The notes beneath the pieces were generated by a model. The model was not told the DNA's origin. It saw only the letters and a list, made by a program, of their open reading frames with translations, and made no database searches. From Streptomyces sp. H27-C3 (lineage in GTDB: Bacteria > Actinomycetota > Actinomycetes > Streptomycetales > Streptomycetaceae), in the NCBI RefSeq assembly GCF_030063415.1, contig NZ_JASITA010000033.1, positions 21,270 to 85,269 on the forward strand: DNA of 64,000 nucleotides, in the 5' to 3' direction. The position numbers were made by a program, and so were the translations under genes. Within the stretch, counting starts at the first letter, position 1, and every line of letters starts with the position of its first letter. Below, piece by piece: positions 1 through 10,400 of this stretch.

Positions 1-1431
1 CGTGTCGAGCAGGCACTCGATCAGCGACGACGGCGTGTAGTAACTGCCCGTCGTCTTGCGGCTGTTGCCCGCCACCTCGACCAGCTCGAACGACCGGTCG
101 GTCGCCGAGTGCTTCGGCTCCAGCTCAAGGAGCGACTCGTAGACCGAGCCGAGCTCCTCCGCGTCCAGGTGTCGGTAGTCGACGGCCCGCCACCGCCGCG
201 CCCCCGGGTCGCGGACCTGCGCCAGACGCTGAACCGCCGTGAGCAGCGCCTCGTTGGACAGCTTCAGCCCGTCGAGCGGCGCGTCCGCCTCGGTACGCGA
301 GAACAGCCCGCCGAGGCCGGGCAGACCCAGCTCGGGCCGACCGCCCTCGGTGCCGAGGGCGTCGAGGACGAGGCGCAGCGCCTCGTACTGGTCACCGTGC
401 GCGGTGCCCTGCCGCCGCCGGGCCCGTCGGCGGAGCCGGTCCGAGGAGAAGTACCGGACGTAGGTGTCCCGGGCGCGCTCGTCCGCCGCCGGGTCCAGGA
501 GTGCGTCGCGGTCCTCGGCGACGAAGACGAAGAGCAGGCGGTACACGAGCCTGAGCAGCGCCGCCTGCAGCGCCTTCGGGTCGGTGTCCTCACGCAGCGC
601 CGCGTTCTCCGGATGGCGCAGGAAACCCGTACCGAGCACGGTCAGCGCCTGCTGGACACCGAGCCTCAGCTGGTCCAGGGCACGCGCACCGGAGGTGACC
701 GCCTCGGTCCGCCACTTCTCCAGCCAGCACCCAGCTGCCGCCGTGCCCTCTGCCACCTCGAACCGTGACGCGTGCAGGACGCAGTACAACAGCACGAACT
801 CGCTGAACAGCTCACCGTCGAAGATCGCCTCCAGGTCGAACTCGACGTACGCGGCCGTCGCGAACGACGACGAGTCGCGAAGGAGCCGCAGCGTCCGCCC
901 GTTGGTGAGGACCGCCCACAGATGGGCCTCGGTGCGGTTGAGGCAGTCCTGCACCAGGGACTGCGGCGGCACCTGCCCGGCCGAGGGCCGCTTGTCCGGC
1001 TCCTGGTTCCAGGGGATCAGGTGGACCAGCGCGGGCCCGTGCCGGTGCGAGACACGGAACCGGGTCTCGGGGTTCGCGTCGGCGGCGATCCCGGCCGGGC
1101 CGACCTCGGTGAGCGCGCCGAAGTCGAGCTTGCGGAACAGTTGGGAGAGCCAGTCGGACGAGGCCCGGCCAGTGGGGTCGGCGGCCGGTGCGCCGGTCAC
1201 CGGATCGGCCGGAAGGGCAGTGCGCAGTTCGCGCCAGAGCGGCTTGAGGTACTCCCAGGCGCGCTCGGCCTCGTCGCGGACGGCGACCGAACCCGGCAGT
1301 CCGTAATCGGCGGACTTCGTGCCCGGCAGGTTCCGCGCCTCTGCGATGCGAAGCAGCATGTCGGCGGGGAGCAGCCCGCCGACGGTGGTGACGGCGGTGA
1401 AGACCGGTGCGGTGCGGGTGGCGGCGGACAT
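1..1431 (-). CDS. Eco57I-like adenine-specific DNA methyltransferase, N-terminal 477 residues (runs off left edge)
   Basis: The gene starts at ATG 1431-1429 and is open to the window edge. The stop of the SNF2 gene overlaps this ATG by one base (TGATG), so translation is probably coupled. The start MSAATRTAPVF is followed by an alpha-rich N-terminal region of the type seen in large N6-adenine methyltransferases. Near the edge comes LGSVYESLLELEPK, then KTTGSYYTPSSLIECLLD; the GSYYTP element is the motif that opens the methyltransferase domain in Eco57I, DISARM DrmMI and PglX/BREX-type enzymes. The NPPY catalytic motif would lie beyond the edge. By family logic it methylates adenine in host DNA to mark self. 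DrmMI-like is the best guess; a solo type IIG-like enzyme is the alternative. Confidence 0.8.
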   Translation of the reverse strand, partial: MSAATRTAPVFTAVTTVGGLLPADMLLRIAEARNLPGTKSADYGLPGSVAVRDEAERAWEYLKPLWRELRTALPADPVTGAPAADPTGRASSDWLSQLFRKLDFGALTEVGPAGIAADANPETRFRVSHRHGPALVHLIPWNQEPDKRPSAGQVPPQSLVQDCLNRTEAHLWAVLTNGRTLRLLRDSSSFATAAYVEFDLEAIFDGELFSEFVLLYCVLHASRFEVAEGTAAAGCWLEKWRTEAVTSGARALDQLRLGVQQALTVLGTGFLRHPENAALREDTDPKALQAALLRLVYRLLFVFVAEDRDALLDPAADERARDTYVRYFSSDRLRRRARRRQGTAHGDQYEALRLVLDALGTEGGRPELGLPGLGGLFSRTEADAPLDGLKLSNEALLTAVQRLAQVRDPGARRWRAVDYRHLDAEELGSVYESLLELEPKHSATDRSFELVEVAGNSRKTTGSYYTPSSLIECLLDT

Positions 1432-4394
1432 CAGGCTTCGGCTCCGGTCACGGTAGAGGCGGAAGAAGGGTAGACGGCAGCGGCGGGCTGCTCCGGCAGA
1501 TACACGTACACACCGAGCACATCGGCAGGCTCCTGCGGGACGACCTTCAGGCCACGGACGATCTCGTCGCCCGCCTTCCGTACCCGCCGGTGCGAGGCGG
1601 CGAGCTCGGCGGCGAGCTCGACCCCGTACTCGGTGATGTGGCCGGTCAGACCCGGCAGTCCGTCCAGGGTGCGGGTGATCTGGTTGTGGGCCAGCTGCTC
1701 GTGCGTGTTCGTGGCGGCCCGCGCTCCGAGGAGCGCCGCCGCCGCGTCGTCGTCGAGCCAGCGGGCCCGTGCAGGGAGGCCCTCGAAGGCGAGCAGCCGG
1801 GCGTCCTCGGCGACGACCTGCCGCTCCCCGGTGCGCGAGGGCAGCGTCAGGTGGAAGCGGTAGCGCACCAGGAGCAGCGTCGTGCGGATGGTGACCGCGT
1901 CCGTGGTGACGACGCCGCAGCGGCGGGCCGGACGCGGCCCCGGTGTGTTCGCGTCGAGCGCCGAGTCGAGGACGTACGAGGCGAGCGCGCCGACCGCCGG
2001 ATCCGTGCGGACCAGGGCCGCTTCCCCGCGCCCGATCGCCGGACTGGTGCGGAACGGGATCTCCCGGTCCTCCTCCACGATCCGCCCGCCGAGCACCGCC
2101 GCGAGCCCGTCCCGCACCCCGGCAGGGGTCCCGCTGACCTGCGCGGCGAAGTCGCCGGAGCCGTCGCGCGGGTCGCGGACCTGGGCGTCCAGGTCGCGCA
2201 GCGCCTCCAGGACGAAACCGCGGACCTCATCCGAGCCGCCGAGCGCGGCTCGTACGGCGGCGACCTCGCGAGCCACCTCCTCCGGGTGGACGGCGCGCTG
2301 CGCGTACTTCGAACGGGACGTCTTCTCGCGCTCGGCGGCCGAGTTCCACTCCCGCTCGATGCGGTCGAAGGACTCCTGGTGTCCGTCGAGTTCGAAGAGT
2401 CCCTCCTGGGTGCCCTGCCTGCCGTGCAGGAGCAGCCACTCGACCACCGCGTCGGTGACACCGGAAGCCGTCTCGTCCGGCACCGAGACCGAGATGCCGA
2501 GGTCCTTCTTGATCTGCCGGTGCTTGGCGAACAGCACCTCCAGGACCTTGCCGTCGATGCCGTTGTCCTCACCGAACATGGTGATCACCCGGACCTGGTC
2601 GCGCTTCTGCCCGTACCGGTCGACGCGGCCCTCCCGCTGGTCGTGCCGGGTCGGGTTCCACGCCAGGTCGTAGTGGACCACCGCGTTGAAGGCATGTTGC
2701 AGGTTGACGCCCTCGGAGAGGCAGTCGGTGGCGATCAGGACACGGCGGACGGCAGGGTCGTCCGCGTCCTCTGCGGCGAGCTGCTCGATGCGCTCCAGGC
2801 GCTGTTGCGGGGAGAGTGTGCCGGTGACGGACGCGATGCGTGTCTTCGCCCCCAGCTTCTTCTCCAGCTGCGTCGCCAGGTATTCGGCGGTGGGGATGTA
2901 GCGGCAGAAGACGATCGGGCTGTAGCCGTCCGCGATCAGCGACTTCAGGTGACCGGTCAGGGCCTTCAGCTTGGCGTCGGACGCCGGACCGTACAACTCG
3001 GCGGCGCGCACGGCGAGTTCGCGCAGTCGCGGGTCGCCCTGCTCGCTCTCCGCCGCGCCCGGTGCGACGTCCATGCCCTCCATGCGGTCGCTGTCGGAGG
3101 AGTCACGGGTCAGCGGGGCTCCGAGGGCGTCCGCCTCACCGGCACTGCGCGCGGCGGCGGACTCGGAGCGGGTCTCCAGGGTGCGGGCGGCGGCGGCCGG
3201 CGAGGACACCATGGAGCGGAGCAGCGCGATCACCGACCACCAGGCGATTCGCGCCTCCCGCTTGCCCTGAAGCCCGGCAGTCTCCACCCGGTCCCTGGCG
3301 TAGGCGATGGCGTCGTCGAGGAGCGCCCGGTAGGCGGGGGTCAGCTTGTACGGCTCGTCCTTGGTCCACCGGTCGGAGGGGAACGCGGTCCGCTCGGCGA
3401 GGGAGTCGTCGGCGAGACCGTCCTCCTTGGTCAAGTACTCGCGGACATCGGCGCGCTTGCGGGCGACGAAGTGCTCGGCGAGGCGGGCCCGGCCCGCCGG
3501 GCTGTCGAGGTCGACGGTGGCGAGGTCCGGGCGGACCAGGCCGAGCAGGTTGCGGAACGCGGACTCCTTGCCGGAGTGCGGGGTGGCGGTGAGCAGCAGC
3601 AGATGCCGGTTCTCGTCGGCGGCGACGCGCCGCAGCAGCTCGAAGCGGAGCTGGCTGGTGGTTGACGAGGTGGCCGGGCCCGTCGCGTCGTCGGCCGCGA
3701 CACAGGTGTGCGCCTCGTCGACGACCACCAGGTCGGGACAGTGCCGTACGAAGTCCTCGCGGTGGCGCGTCGACTTGATGAAGTCCGTCGAGATGATCGT
3801 GAACGGATGCTGGTCGAACAGCGACTGGCCCAGCTCCAGGCCGCGCTCCAGACGCGACACGGTGGAGGCGAGCACCAGCTCGGCGTCGATGCCGAACTTC
3901 TCCCGCAGCTCGCCCTGCCACTGCTCGGCGAGCGAGGGCGAACAGAGCACCGCGAGACGGGTCGCCTCGCCCTGCGCGAGCAGCTCCTTGACGATCAGAC
4001 CGGCCTCGATGGTCTTGCCGATCCCGACGTCGTCCGAGATGAGCAGCCGCACCGTGCGCTGCCGCAGCGCCATGAGCAGCGGCACCAGCTGGTACGCGCG
4101 CGGCTCCACGGCGATCGACGCCAGCGCGCGGAACGGCCCGGCCCCGGAGCGGAAACCGATCCGCAGCGCCGTCCGCAGCAGGCCCGCCGCCCGCTGATCA
4201 CCGAGGTCGGACGGGCTCGGCGGCGCGAACTGCGCCGACTGCACCTGCTCGAAGGCGGGGAAGACGGCCGCGATGTCGTCCTCGCCGCCACCCAGCGGGC
4301 GCAGCACCAGCATGCCGGAGGCGCTCTCGGGGAGCACCACCCATTCGCGGCCGCGGGCGGTCACCAGCGAACCGGCCGTGTATGTGGGGCTCAT
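1431..4394 (-). CDS. SNF2-family helicase/ATPase, DISARM DrmD-like (987 aa)
   Basis: This is a superfamily 2 ATPase of the SNF2/RapA type. The start is taken as the ATG of MSPTYTAGSLV because GAAGGA stands about 10 bases upstream; the same frame stays open upstream but that stretch overlaps the preceding gene and looks non-coding. Visible motifs are Walker A DDVGIGKT (about residue 120), DEAH in VVVDEAHTC (about 222), TATPH (about 265) and motif VI REGRVDRYGQ (about 590). A long C-terminal part has no recognised motif. Size and motif layout fit DrmD of class 1 DISARM. It sits 49 nt behind the kinase-helicase gene and overlaps the methylase gene by one base, so all three form one operon. It probably translocates on DNA as the motor of the system. 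Confidence 0.85.
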   Translation of the reverse strand: MSPTYTAGSLVTARGREWVVLPESASGMLVLRPLGGGEDDIAAVFPAFEQVQSAQFAPPSPSDLGDQRAAGLLRTALRIGFRSGAGPFRALASIAVEPRAYQLVPLLMALRQRTVRLLISDDVGIGKTIEAGLIVKELLAQGEATRLAVLCSPSLAEQWQGELREKFGIDAELVLASTVSRLERGLELGQSLFDQHPFTIISTDFIKSTRHREDFVRHCPDLVVVDEAHTCVAADDATGPATSSTTSQLRFELLRRVAADENRHLLLLTATPHSGKESAFRNLLGLVRPDLATVDLDSPAGRARLAEHFVARKRADVREYLTKEDGLADDSLAERTAFPSDRWTKDEPYKLTPAYRALLDDAIAYARDRVETAGLQGKREARIAWWSVIALLRSMVSSPAAAARTLETRSESAAARSAGEADALGAPLTRDSSDSDRMEGMDVAPGAAESEQGDPRLRELAVRAAELYGPASDAKLKALTGHLKSLIADGYSPIVFCRYIPTAEYLATQLEKKLGAKTRIASVTGTLSPQQRLERIEQLAAEDADDPAVRRVLIATDCLSEGVNLQHAFNAVVHYDLAWNPTRHDQREGRVDRYGQKRDQVRVITMFGEDNGIDGKVLEVLFAKHRQIKKDLGISVSVPDETASGVTDAVVEWLLLHGRQGTQEGLFELDGHQESFDRIEREWNSAAEREKTSRSKYAQRAVHPEEVAREVAAVRAALGGSDEVRGFVLEALRDLDAQVRDPRDGSGDFAAQVSGTPAGVRDGLAAVLGGRIVEEDREIPFRTSPAIGRGEAALVRTDPAVGALASYVLDSALDANTPGPRPARRCGVVTTDAVTIRTTLLLVRYRFHLTLPSRTGERQVVAEDARLLAFEGLPARARWLDDDAAAALLGARAATNTHEQLAHNQITRTLDGLPGLTGHITEYGVELAAELAASHRRVRKAGDEIVRGLKVVPQEPADVLGVYVYLPEQPAAAVYPSSASTVTGAEA

Positions 4395-4443
4395 GGGTCT
4401 CTCGGTTCCTTCGGGATCGGCGGGACGGGGAACGTTCCGGGTG

Positions 4444-7400
4444 TCAACGGGTATGGAAATACGTCGCGTTGTCGTCGGCAACGGCATCCCAGTCGGAACC
4501 GGCCCGGAAGCGCAGGACGTCCCAGCCGGCCTCCTCCAGGCGGTAGCCGGCCTCGGTGTCCCGGGTGGAGTCGGCGGCGTGGTCCGGGAGGTCGACGAAC
4601 ACGGCGAGATGGGCGCCTTCGAGGCGGAACACCAGATCCGGCTTTGCGGCGGCCTCCGGCACCAGGACATCGACCTCGTCCGGCAGCCGGTAGCCCTTGG
4701 CCTTCAGCCAGCCGAGGAGATCGCCCGAGGCGATCAGGGCCGCGAGGTCCGCCTCCAGCGGCGTGGAGACGGCCGGTGGCGTGGAGACGGCCGGGCCTTC
4801 GACTTCGGTCCGCACGGGCGTCGCCAGCCGGCGGAACTGCTCGCTCCGCGACTCGCCCCGGTCCTCCCGCTCGGTGTGCGAGCCCGCGAGCCGCAGCAGC
4901 AGCGGGCGTGCCGCGAACCGGCTCAACTGCCGGTGGTTCGTCTGGTTTCCGTACGTCAGGAGGCAGGCGTAGCAGCCTCGGGCGCATTCCTCGCCGCCCT
5001 GGGGACCGCCCAGGTCCTCACCGGTGTCCGGGTCGAAGTGGCAGATCTCCAGGGCGGCGCGGGCCGCCTTCGCCAGCGCCTTGCGTTCTTGGCGCAGCCG
5101 GCGCAGCACACCCGCGCCGCCCTCCGCGGCCTCGGTGAAGAGCAGCCTGCGGCGCGGCCCGTCGGGGGGCGGGAGCAGCTCGGCCGACAGCTCGGAGTCC
5201 TCCAGCTCGAAGGCCGCCTCGATGCCCCGCTCCAAGGCGTACAGGACGGAGAACGCGATCGGCTCGGGCAGCGGCTCGTCCAGTGTCGCCACCAGGATGT
5301 TCCGCCGGTCCTCCACGTATGGCAGGACCCGCTTCTTGCGGCGCTTCTCGTTGCCGTCCTCGTCGACCACCGGCATCCCGGTGCCCTCCACGGCGTCCGC
5401 GGCGGCCCGGTCGTTGAGCCAGCGGCCGTCGCCCAGGTCGAGCCAGTAGCCGTCCTGCACGTCCTCCTTGTCGCGGACTCGGCCCAGGTTGGTGATCCGG
5501 ACCGTGGCCGAGTCGCCGTAGTCAAGACCGAGGACGGCCGCGCCCTCGCTGTCCGTCACGTGCGAGGTGAGACGGCCCTTGCGGACCCCGTGGTCCTGGA
5601 AGGCGTACGAGGTCTCCAGACGGAAACCGGCCCGGCGCCGCTCCTCCTCGTCGGAGGAGATCCGCTCGCGCGGCGTGGTGTACACGGTGTGCAGATGGAT
5701 CAGGCCGGTTCGCTTGCCGGTCAGCTCCGTCTTGCACATGGCGCAGCGGTCGAGACCGGGGCGCGCCGGGTGGTGGTAGCCGCAGGCGTCGCAGCGGCGC
5801 GCCTCCGCCGTCGCCAGGTCACCTGAGGCGTCCGGCGGCAGCTGGATCCGGGTCACCTGGTAGCGGGCGCCCTCGTGGTAGATCAGCGCGCCAGGACCGA
5901 ACTCGCGGATCGCCAGGAACCGCGGGCGCTGCAGATAGTCGCCGTCGGCGTTGCGCCTGTTGCCCGTACGCGGGATGTACGCGGCAAGCGGCAGGCGCGG
6001 GAAGCTGTAGCCGGGCAGGAAACCCTCGGAGGCCAGATAGCGGTAGGGGTTGAAGTCGCTCATCACCGACTTGTTGTCGGTGGAGCGGTTGAGCAGCAGA
6101 TTGGTCTGTGTCTCGGCCTCCCGGCGGCGGGTGCGGGCACGGCCCTGCTCGCCCTGGCTGAGAGTGTGGTCCACCACCCGCTTGTTCTGCTCGTACTGGT
6201 CGAGGACGGCGGCCCGGAACAGGTCGCGCCAGCGGTCGAAGGAGGCGTCGAACTTGGCGGGGGCCCGCTCGATCCGGTCCTCGATCCAATCGTCGTACCA
6301 CCAGGTGGTGTCCTGGAAGTCCGGGATCAGCGGCGCGAGCACGGCATGCGCGGCGGCGACCGCGCGGCGGCGGGCGTCCTCGTCGAGCGACTTGTCACGG
6401 AAGTGCGTGTGGAGCGGCAGCTCCATCCGTGGATCGGGCCGGTCCCCGCTCTCCGGGTCGTACGCCACATCGACGACGTCCGGGACGGCCGTACCGAGCT
6501 TCATCCTGGTCTCCGCCAGCCAGATGCCCTGGACGTGCGAGCGGACCAGGTCCTCGTTGGCGAGGTCGAGGCGGGGCGGCGAGACCTGGCCGGAGACCAT
6601 CGCCTCAGAGCGGCGGAAGTAATACTGGTCGTGGCTGTTGCCCGTCGCGCAGTACGTGGTGACCAGAGCAGGCTGGCCGTGGCGGCCCGCCCGGCCGGAA
6701 CGCTGCGCGTAGTTCGCCGGAGTCGGCGGCACATTGCGCATCATCACCGCGTTGAGCGAGGAGATGTCGACACCCAGCTCCATCGTCGGCGAGCAGTAGA
6801 GCAGCGGCAGTTCGGCCGTGCGGAACTCCTCCTCGCGCTGCAGCCGGTCCTCCGGCGGCACCTGCGCGGTGTGTTCGCGGGCGAAGAGACCGGCGAGTTC
6901 GGTCGCGGCGTCGCGGTACAGGTCGCGGAAGAAGGGATTGACGCGCGGTCCCTCACCGTGGTTGTAGGTGCGGGTCAGCGGATCGATCGCACCCGTCTCG
7001 CCGTTGCCGGCCCGCCACACCAATGCGGCGGCCGACACCCGGTACCCGGTACGCTTCTCCGTCGAACGCCGGCGGAACGCCGGACCGAATCCCTCCGGGG
7101 TGGCCTCCACCTCACGTACCAGATCGGCGTCGCGCAGCACGGTGAACAGGTCCTCGATCACGCCCTGCACGTCGTCCTGCGGGGCCTCGCGCAGCGCGGG
7201 CACGTTCCGCCGCAAGTACTTGCCGAATTTGCCGCGCGGGGAGAGGAACAGGGCGGTGCGCTCCATGCCGGGCTTGGACCCGTACGGGTAGGCCGTGCCG
7301 ACATTCGGCTTGTCGCTGTCGCCGAGCACCCAAGGACCGGTCAGCCGTTCCTCGCTGGCACCCTTCAGAGTGTCGAAGTCGTCCCGGAAATGCTGCACAT

Positions 7401-10400
7401 CGATGGCGAGACCCCGCCGCAGGTAGTCCAGGAGGGTGCGGGCGATCTCGGCACGCAGCTCCGCGTCGATCTCACGGAGCACCGGGTGCGCCTGCTCCCA
7501 GCGCTCGGCGCGGTCGGCCACCCAGTTCAGGTCCTCGTAGTCGATCCGGAGCAGACCCGTCTGCTCCAGGTTGGGCATGGTGATCCGCCAGCCGCGCTCC
7601 AGATCGCGGTAGAGGCGGTAGCCGACGACGTCCCGGAAGGTCTCCGTCGCCCGGCGCTCCATGGACGGCGGCTGGTCGGCGATGCCGGTGTACTCGCGCG
7701 GCGACAGACTCATCACCTCGGTCACAGCCTGCGTCAGGTCGTCATGCCGAAGTCCCTCCTCACCGGACCGCACCACCGCCGTGTACAGCGCCCCGCGCAA
7801 CTGGGAGACCTGCGCGAAGTCATTGAAGTGGCCCGCCTGCAGCGACGCGTCCTGACGGTTGTCGACGAAGGTGAGGAGCTTACGGGCCTCCTTGCCCAGG
7901 CTCTTCTCGGGCACCGCGCGCAGCGACTTGAGGATGGAGGCGGAGATCAGGGACGTGGCCGATGAACGGCCCTCCTGGTCGAGCGTGGCCAGCTTGGCGA
8001 AGTCGCGGCCGCGGGTCTGCTCGTACGACACCTGGCAGTGCACACAGAACAGGAACGGCGCCGGGACGAACGCCGCCTCCAGACCCTCGCCGGTCTCCGC
8101 GCTCCCCGCGCTCTCCGCACCGAGCGGGTCCACGACGACCCGCTTGGGCACCCGCTCCCGGTACGACTTCTTCACCACCGTCAGACCGTTCGCGTCCGGC
8201 TCCAGCCAGGACTCCGGAAGGCGCCGGTCGTCCACCGCCTTCTGCGGGTCGGCCGGCCAGACGTAGTCCTCACCGGGCACCCCGACGTACAGATAGCCCT
8301 CGCCCTTACGGCCGCCGGAGGCCGAGGTGTCACGGCGCGGTTCGTAGCGGAAGACGCCGTCGCGGTCCTCGGTGCGCCACACGGTGAGGTACTCCTGGCC
8401 GCACTCCCGGCAGAACGCCAGCGGATACAGCGGCATGCCGCCGCTGCCCGGCCGCTCCAGCTGGAAGGTGCGGGTCAGCGGGCGGGTGAGCGGGTTCTCC
8501 AGGGTCGTGAACACGGTGTCGCCCTTGGAGAGGAACTGGTGCAGGCGGAAGGCGAACAGCGGACGCTCCGTCACCGGGTGCTTCGCCTGCGAACCGGCCT
8601 CCAGGGTCGCCCGGATCGCCTCCCGGACCTGATCGGCGGGAACCCCCGACTCCGCGGACAGCTCCTCGGCGGCCGACTCGATGGTCCGCGGCGCACAGCG
8701 GCGCAACCGCCCAGTACCCGGCTCCTCTTCGAGCCCGAACCGGGACTCCACCCAGCGGGCGAGGGGGTCCTGGGTGAGCGCCTCGTACGCGCGGGGCGCC
8801 GCGGGCATCCGCAGCCGCTGGGCGGGCACCGTCTCCTGGGCCTGGCCGGTGGCCCGCACCAGCGTCTCGCCGATCACCCGGGAGGGCAGGACCGTGGTGC
8901 CGAAGAGCCGGCCCGCGACCCGGGCGACCTCCCGCCGCTGGTCGTCCCAGGTGCCCTCGGTGGACATGGTCGCCGAGGTGCCCACGCACTGCAGTGTCCG
9001 CCCGGCCCGGCACGCCTCGCGGACCCGGCGGATCAGCAGCGCGACATCGGCGCCCTGCCGGCCCCGGTAGGTGTGCAGCTCGTCGAAGACGAGGAACTGC
9101 AGCCCCTCGGCGTTACGGATCAGACCGTCGCGGTCGTCCGGCCGGGTGAGCATCAGCTCCAGCATCACGTAGTTGGTGAGCAGGATGTCCGGCGGATTCC
9201 GGCGCAGCTCCTTGCGCCGCTCCTCGTTCTCCTGGCCCGTGTACCGGGCGAAGGTGACCGGCTCACGGCCCTCCCCGAAGCCGTGGCGCAGGAACTTCTC
9301 CAACTCCTTGAGCTGCGAGTTGGCCAGCGCGTTCATCGGGTAGACGACGATCGCCCGCACCCGGCGCGGGGCCCCAGGGCCTGACGCCTCCCGCTCCTTG
9401 AGTACCTGGTCGACGATCGGCACGATGTAGGCGAGCGATTTGCCGGAGCCCGTGCCGGTGGTGAGCACGTACGAATCGCCCGCCTGGGCGGCCTCGACCG
9501 CCTCGCGCTGGTGGCGGTGGAAGGTGAGGGGCCGGCCGTCCGGGCGGCGGGCGTCCTCCTTCTTGCCGGCTTGGAAGATCTCGGCGCAGCGGGGATGCAG
9601 CACCCCGTCCCTGACCAGGTCGGTGACCTGGCCGCCGTCGGCGAAGAACGGATTCAGCGAGAGCCAGGGGTCGGGCCACTGGGACTTCGAGGCCAGGTCG
9701 TCCTCGACGAAGTTCTCGATCCGGGCGTCCCGGATGACGGTGGCGCTCCGGGTGAAGCTCTCGTACTCACTGATCAGGTCGGCGTGGATACCGAAGACGT
9801 CCATCGCCTCGGGCAGCCGAGGTGCGCGGCGCGGCACAGGAACCGGCTTGACGGCGGCGGGCTGCGGCAACTCGGCGCGGAGCCGGGCCACCGGGTCCAT
9901 GGCCGTCCACTCCGGGGCCAGCAGGTCGATCGTCCCGTCGGGGGCGAGAGCGTGCGGGATCAGTGCCTCGCGGACCAGTGTGGCGTTCTCCGGCCGGTTC
10001 TCCGCCTCCTTCTCCAGGAGCCGGGAGACCAGCCGGACCAGGGACTGCGGCAGATCGGGCCGGACGATGGTCAGCTGCGGCGGCGGGTCGTACTGATGCT
10101 GCACGGACAGCTCGAAGGCGGTCCGCGCGGAGAACGGGGGGCGGCCGATCAGCATTTCGTAAAGGACGCAGCCGAGCGCGTACAGATCGGCCGCGGCGGA
10201 AACCGGCTCGGCGCGGAACTGCTCGGGCGCCATGTACCGTGCCGTGCCGACGCTCACGCCGGTGCTGGTCAGCCGTGTCTGCTCGGGGTCGTCGACGATC
10301 GAGCCCATGCCGAAGTCGAGGATCTTCACGGTGCCGTCGTGGAGCAGCATCGCGTTGGCCGGCTTCAGATCGCGGTGGACGACGCCCGCCGTGTGCGCGG

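Noticed and set aside
109..1306. Several plus-strand frames of 200-280 residues at the left edge
   Set aside because: They lie antisense to the methyltransferase gene, whose translation contains clear family motifs; the plus frames have none.
1407..3665. A 752-residue plus-strand open frame
   Set aside because: It is the complement of the SNF2 helicase gene. Its sequence is arginine/valine/glutamine-rich with no domain, a usual shadow in GC-rich DNA.
4394..4670. Upstream extension of the SNF2 helicase to 1079 residues
   Set aside because: The extra 92 codons overlap the end of the kinase-helicase gene and look non-coding; a good ribosome site precedes the internal ATG.
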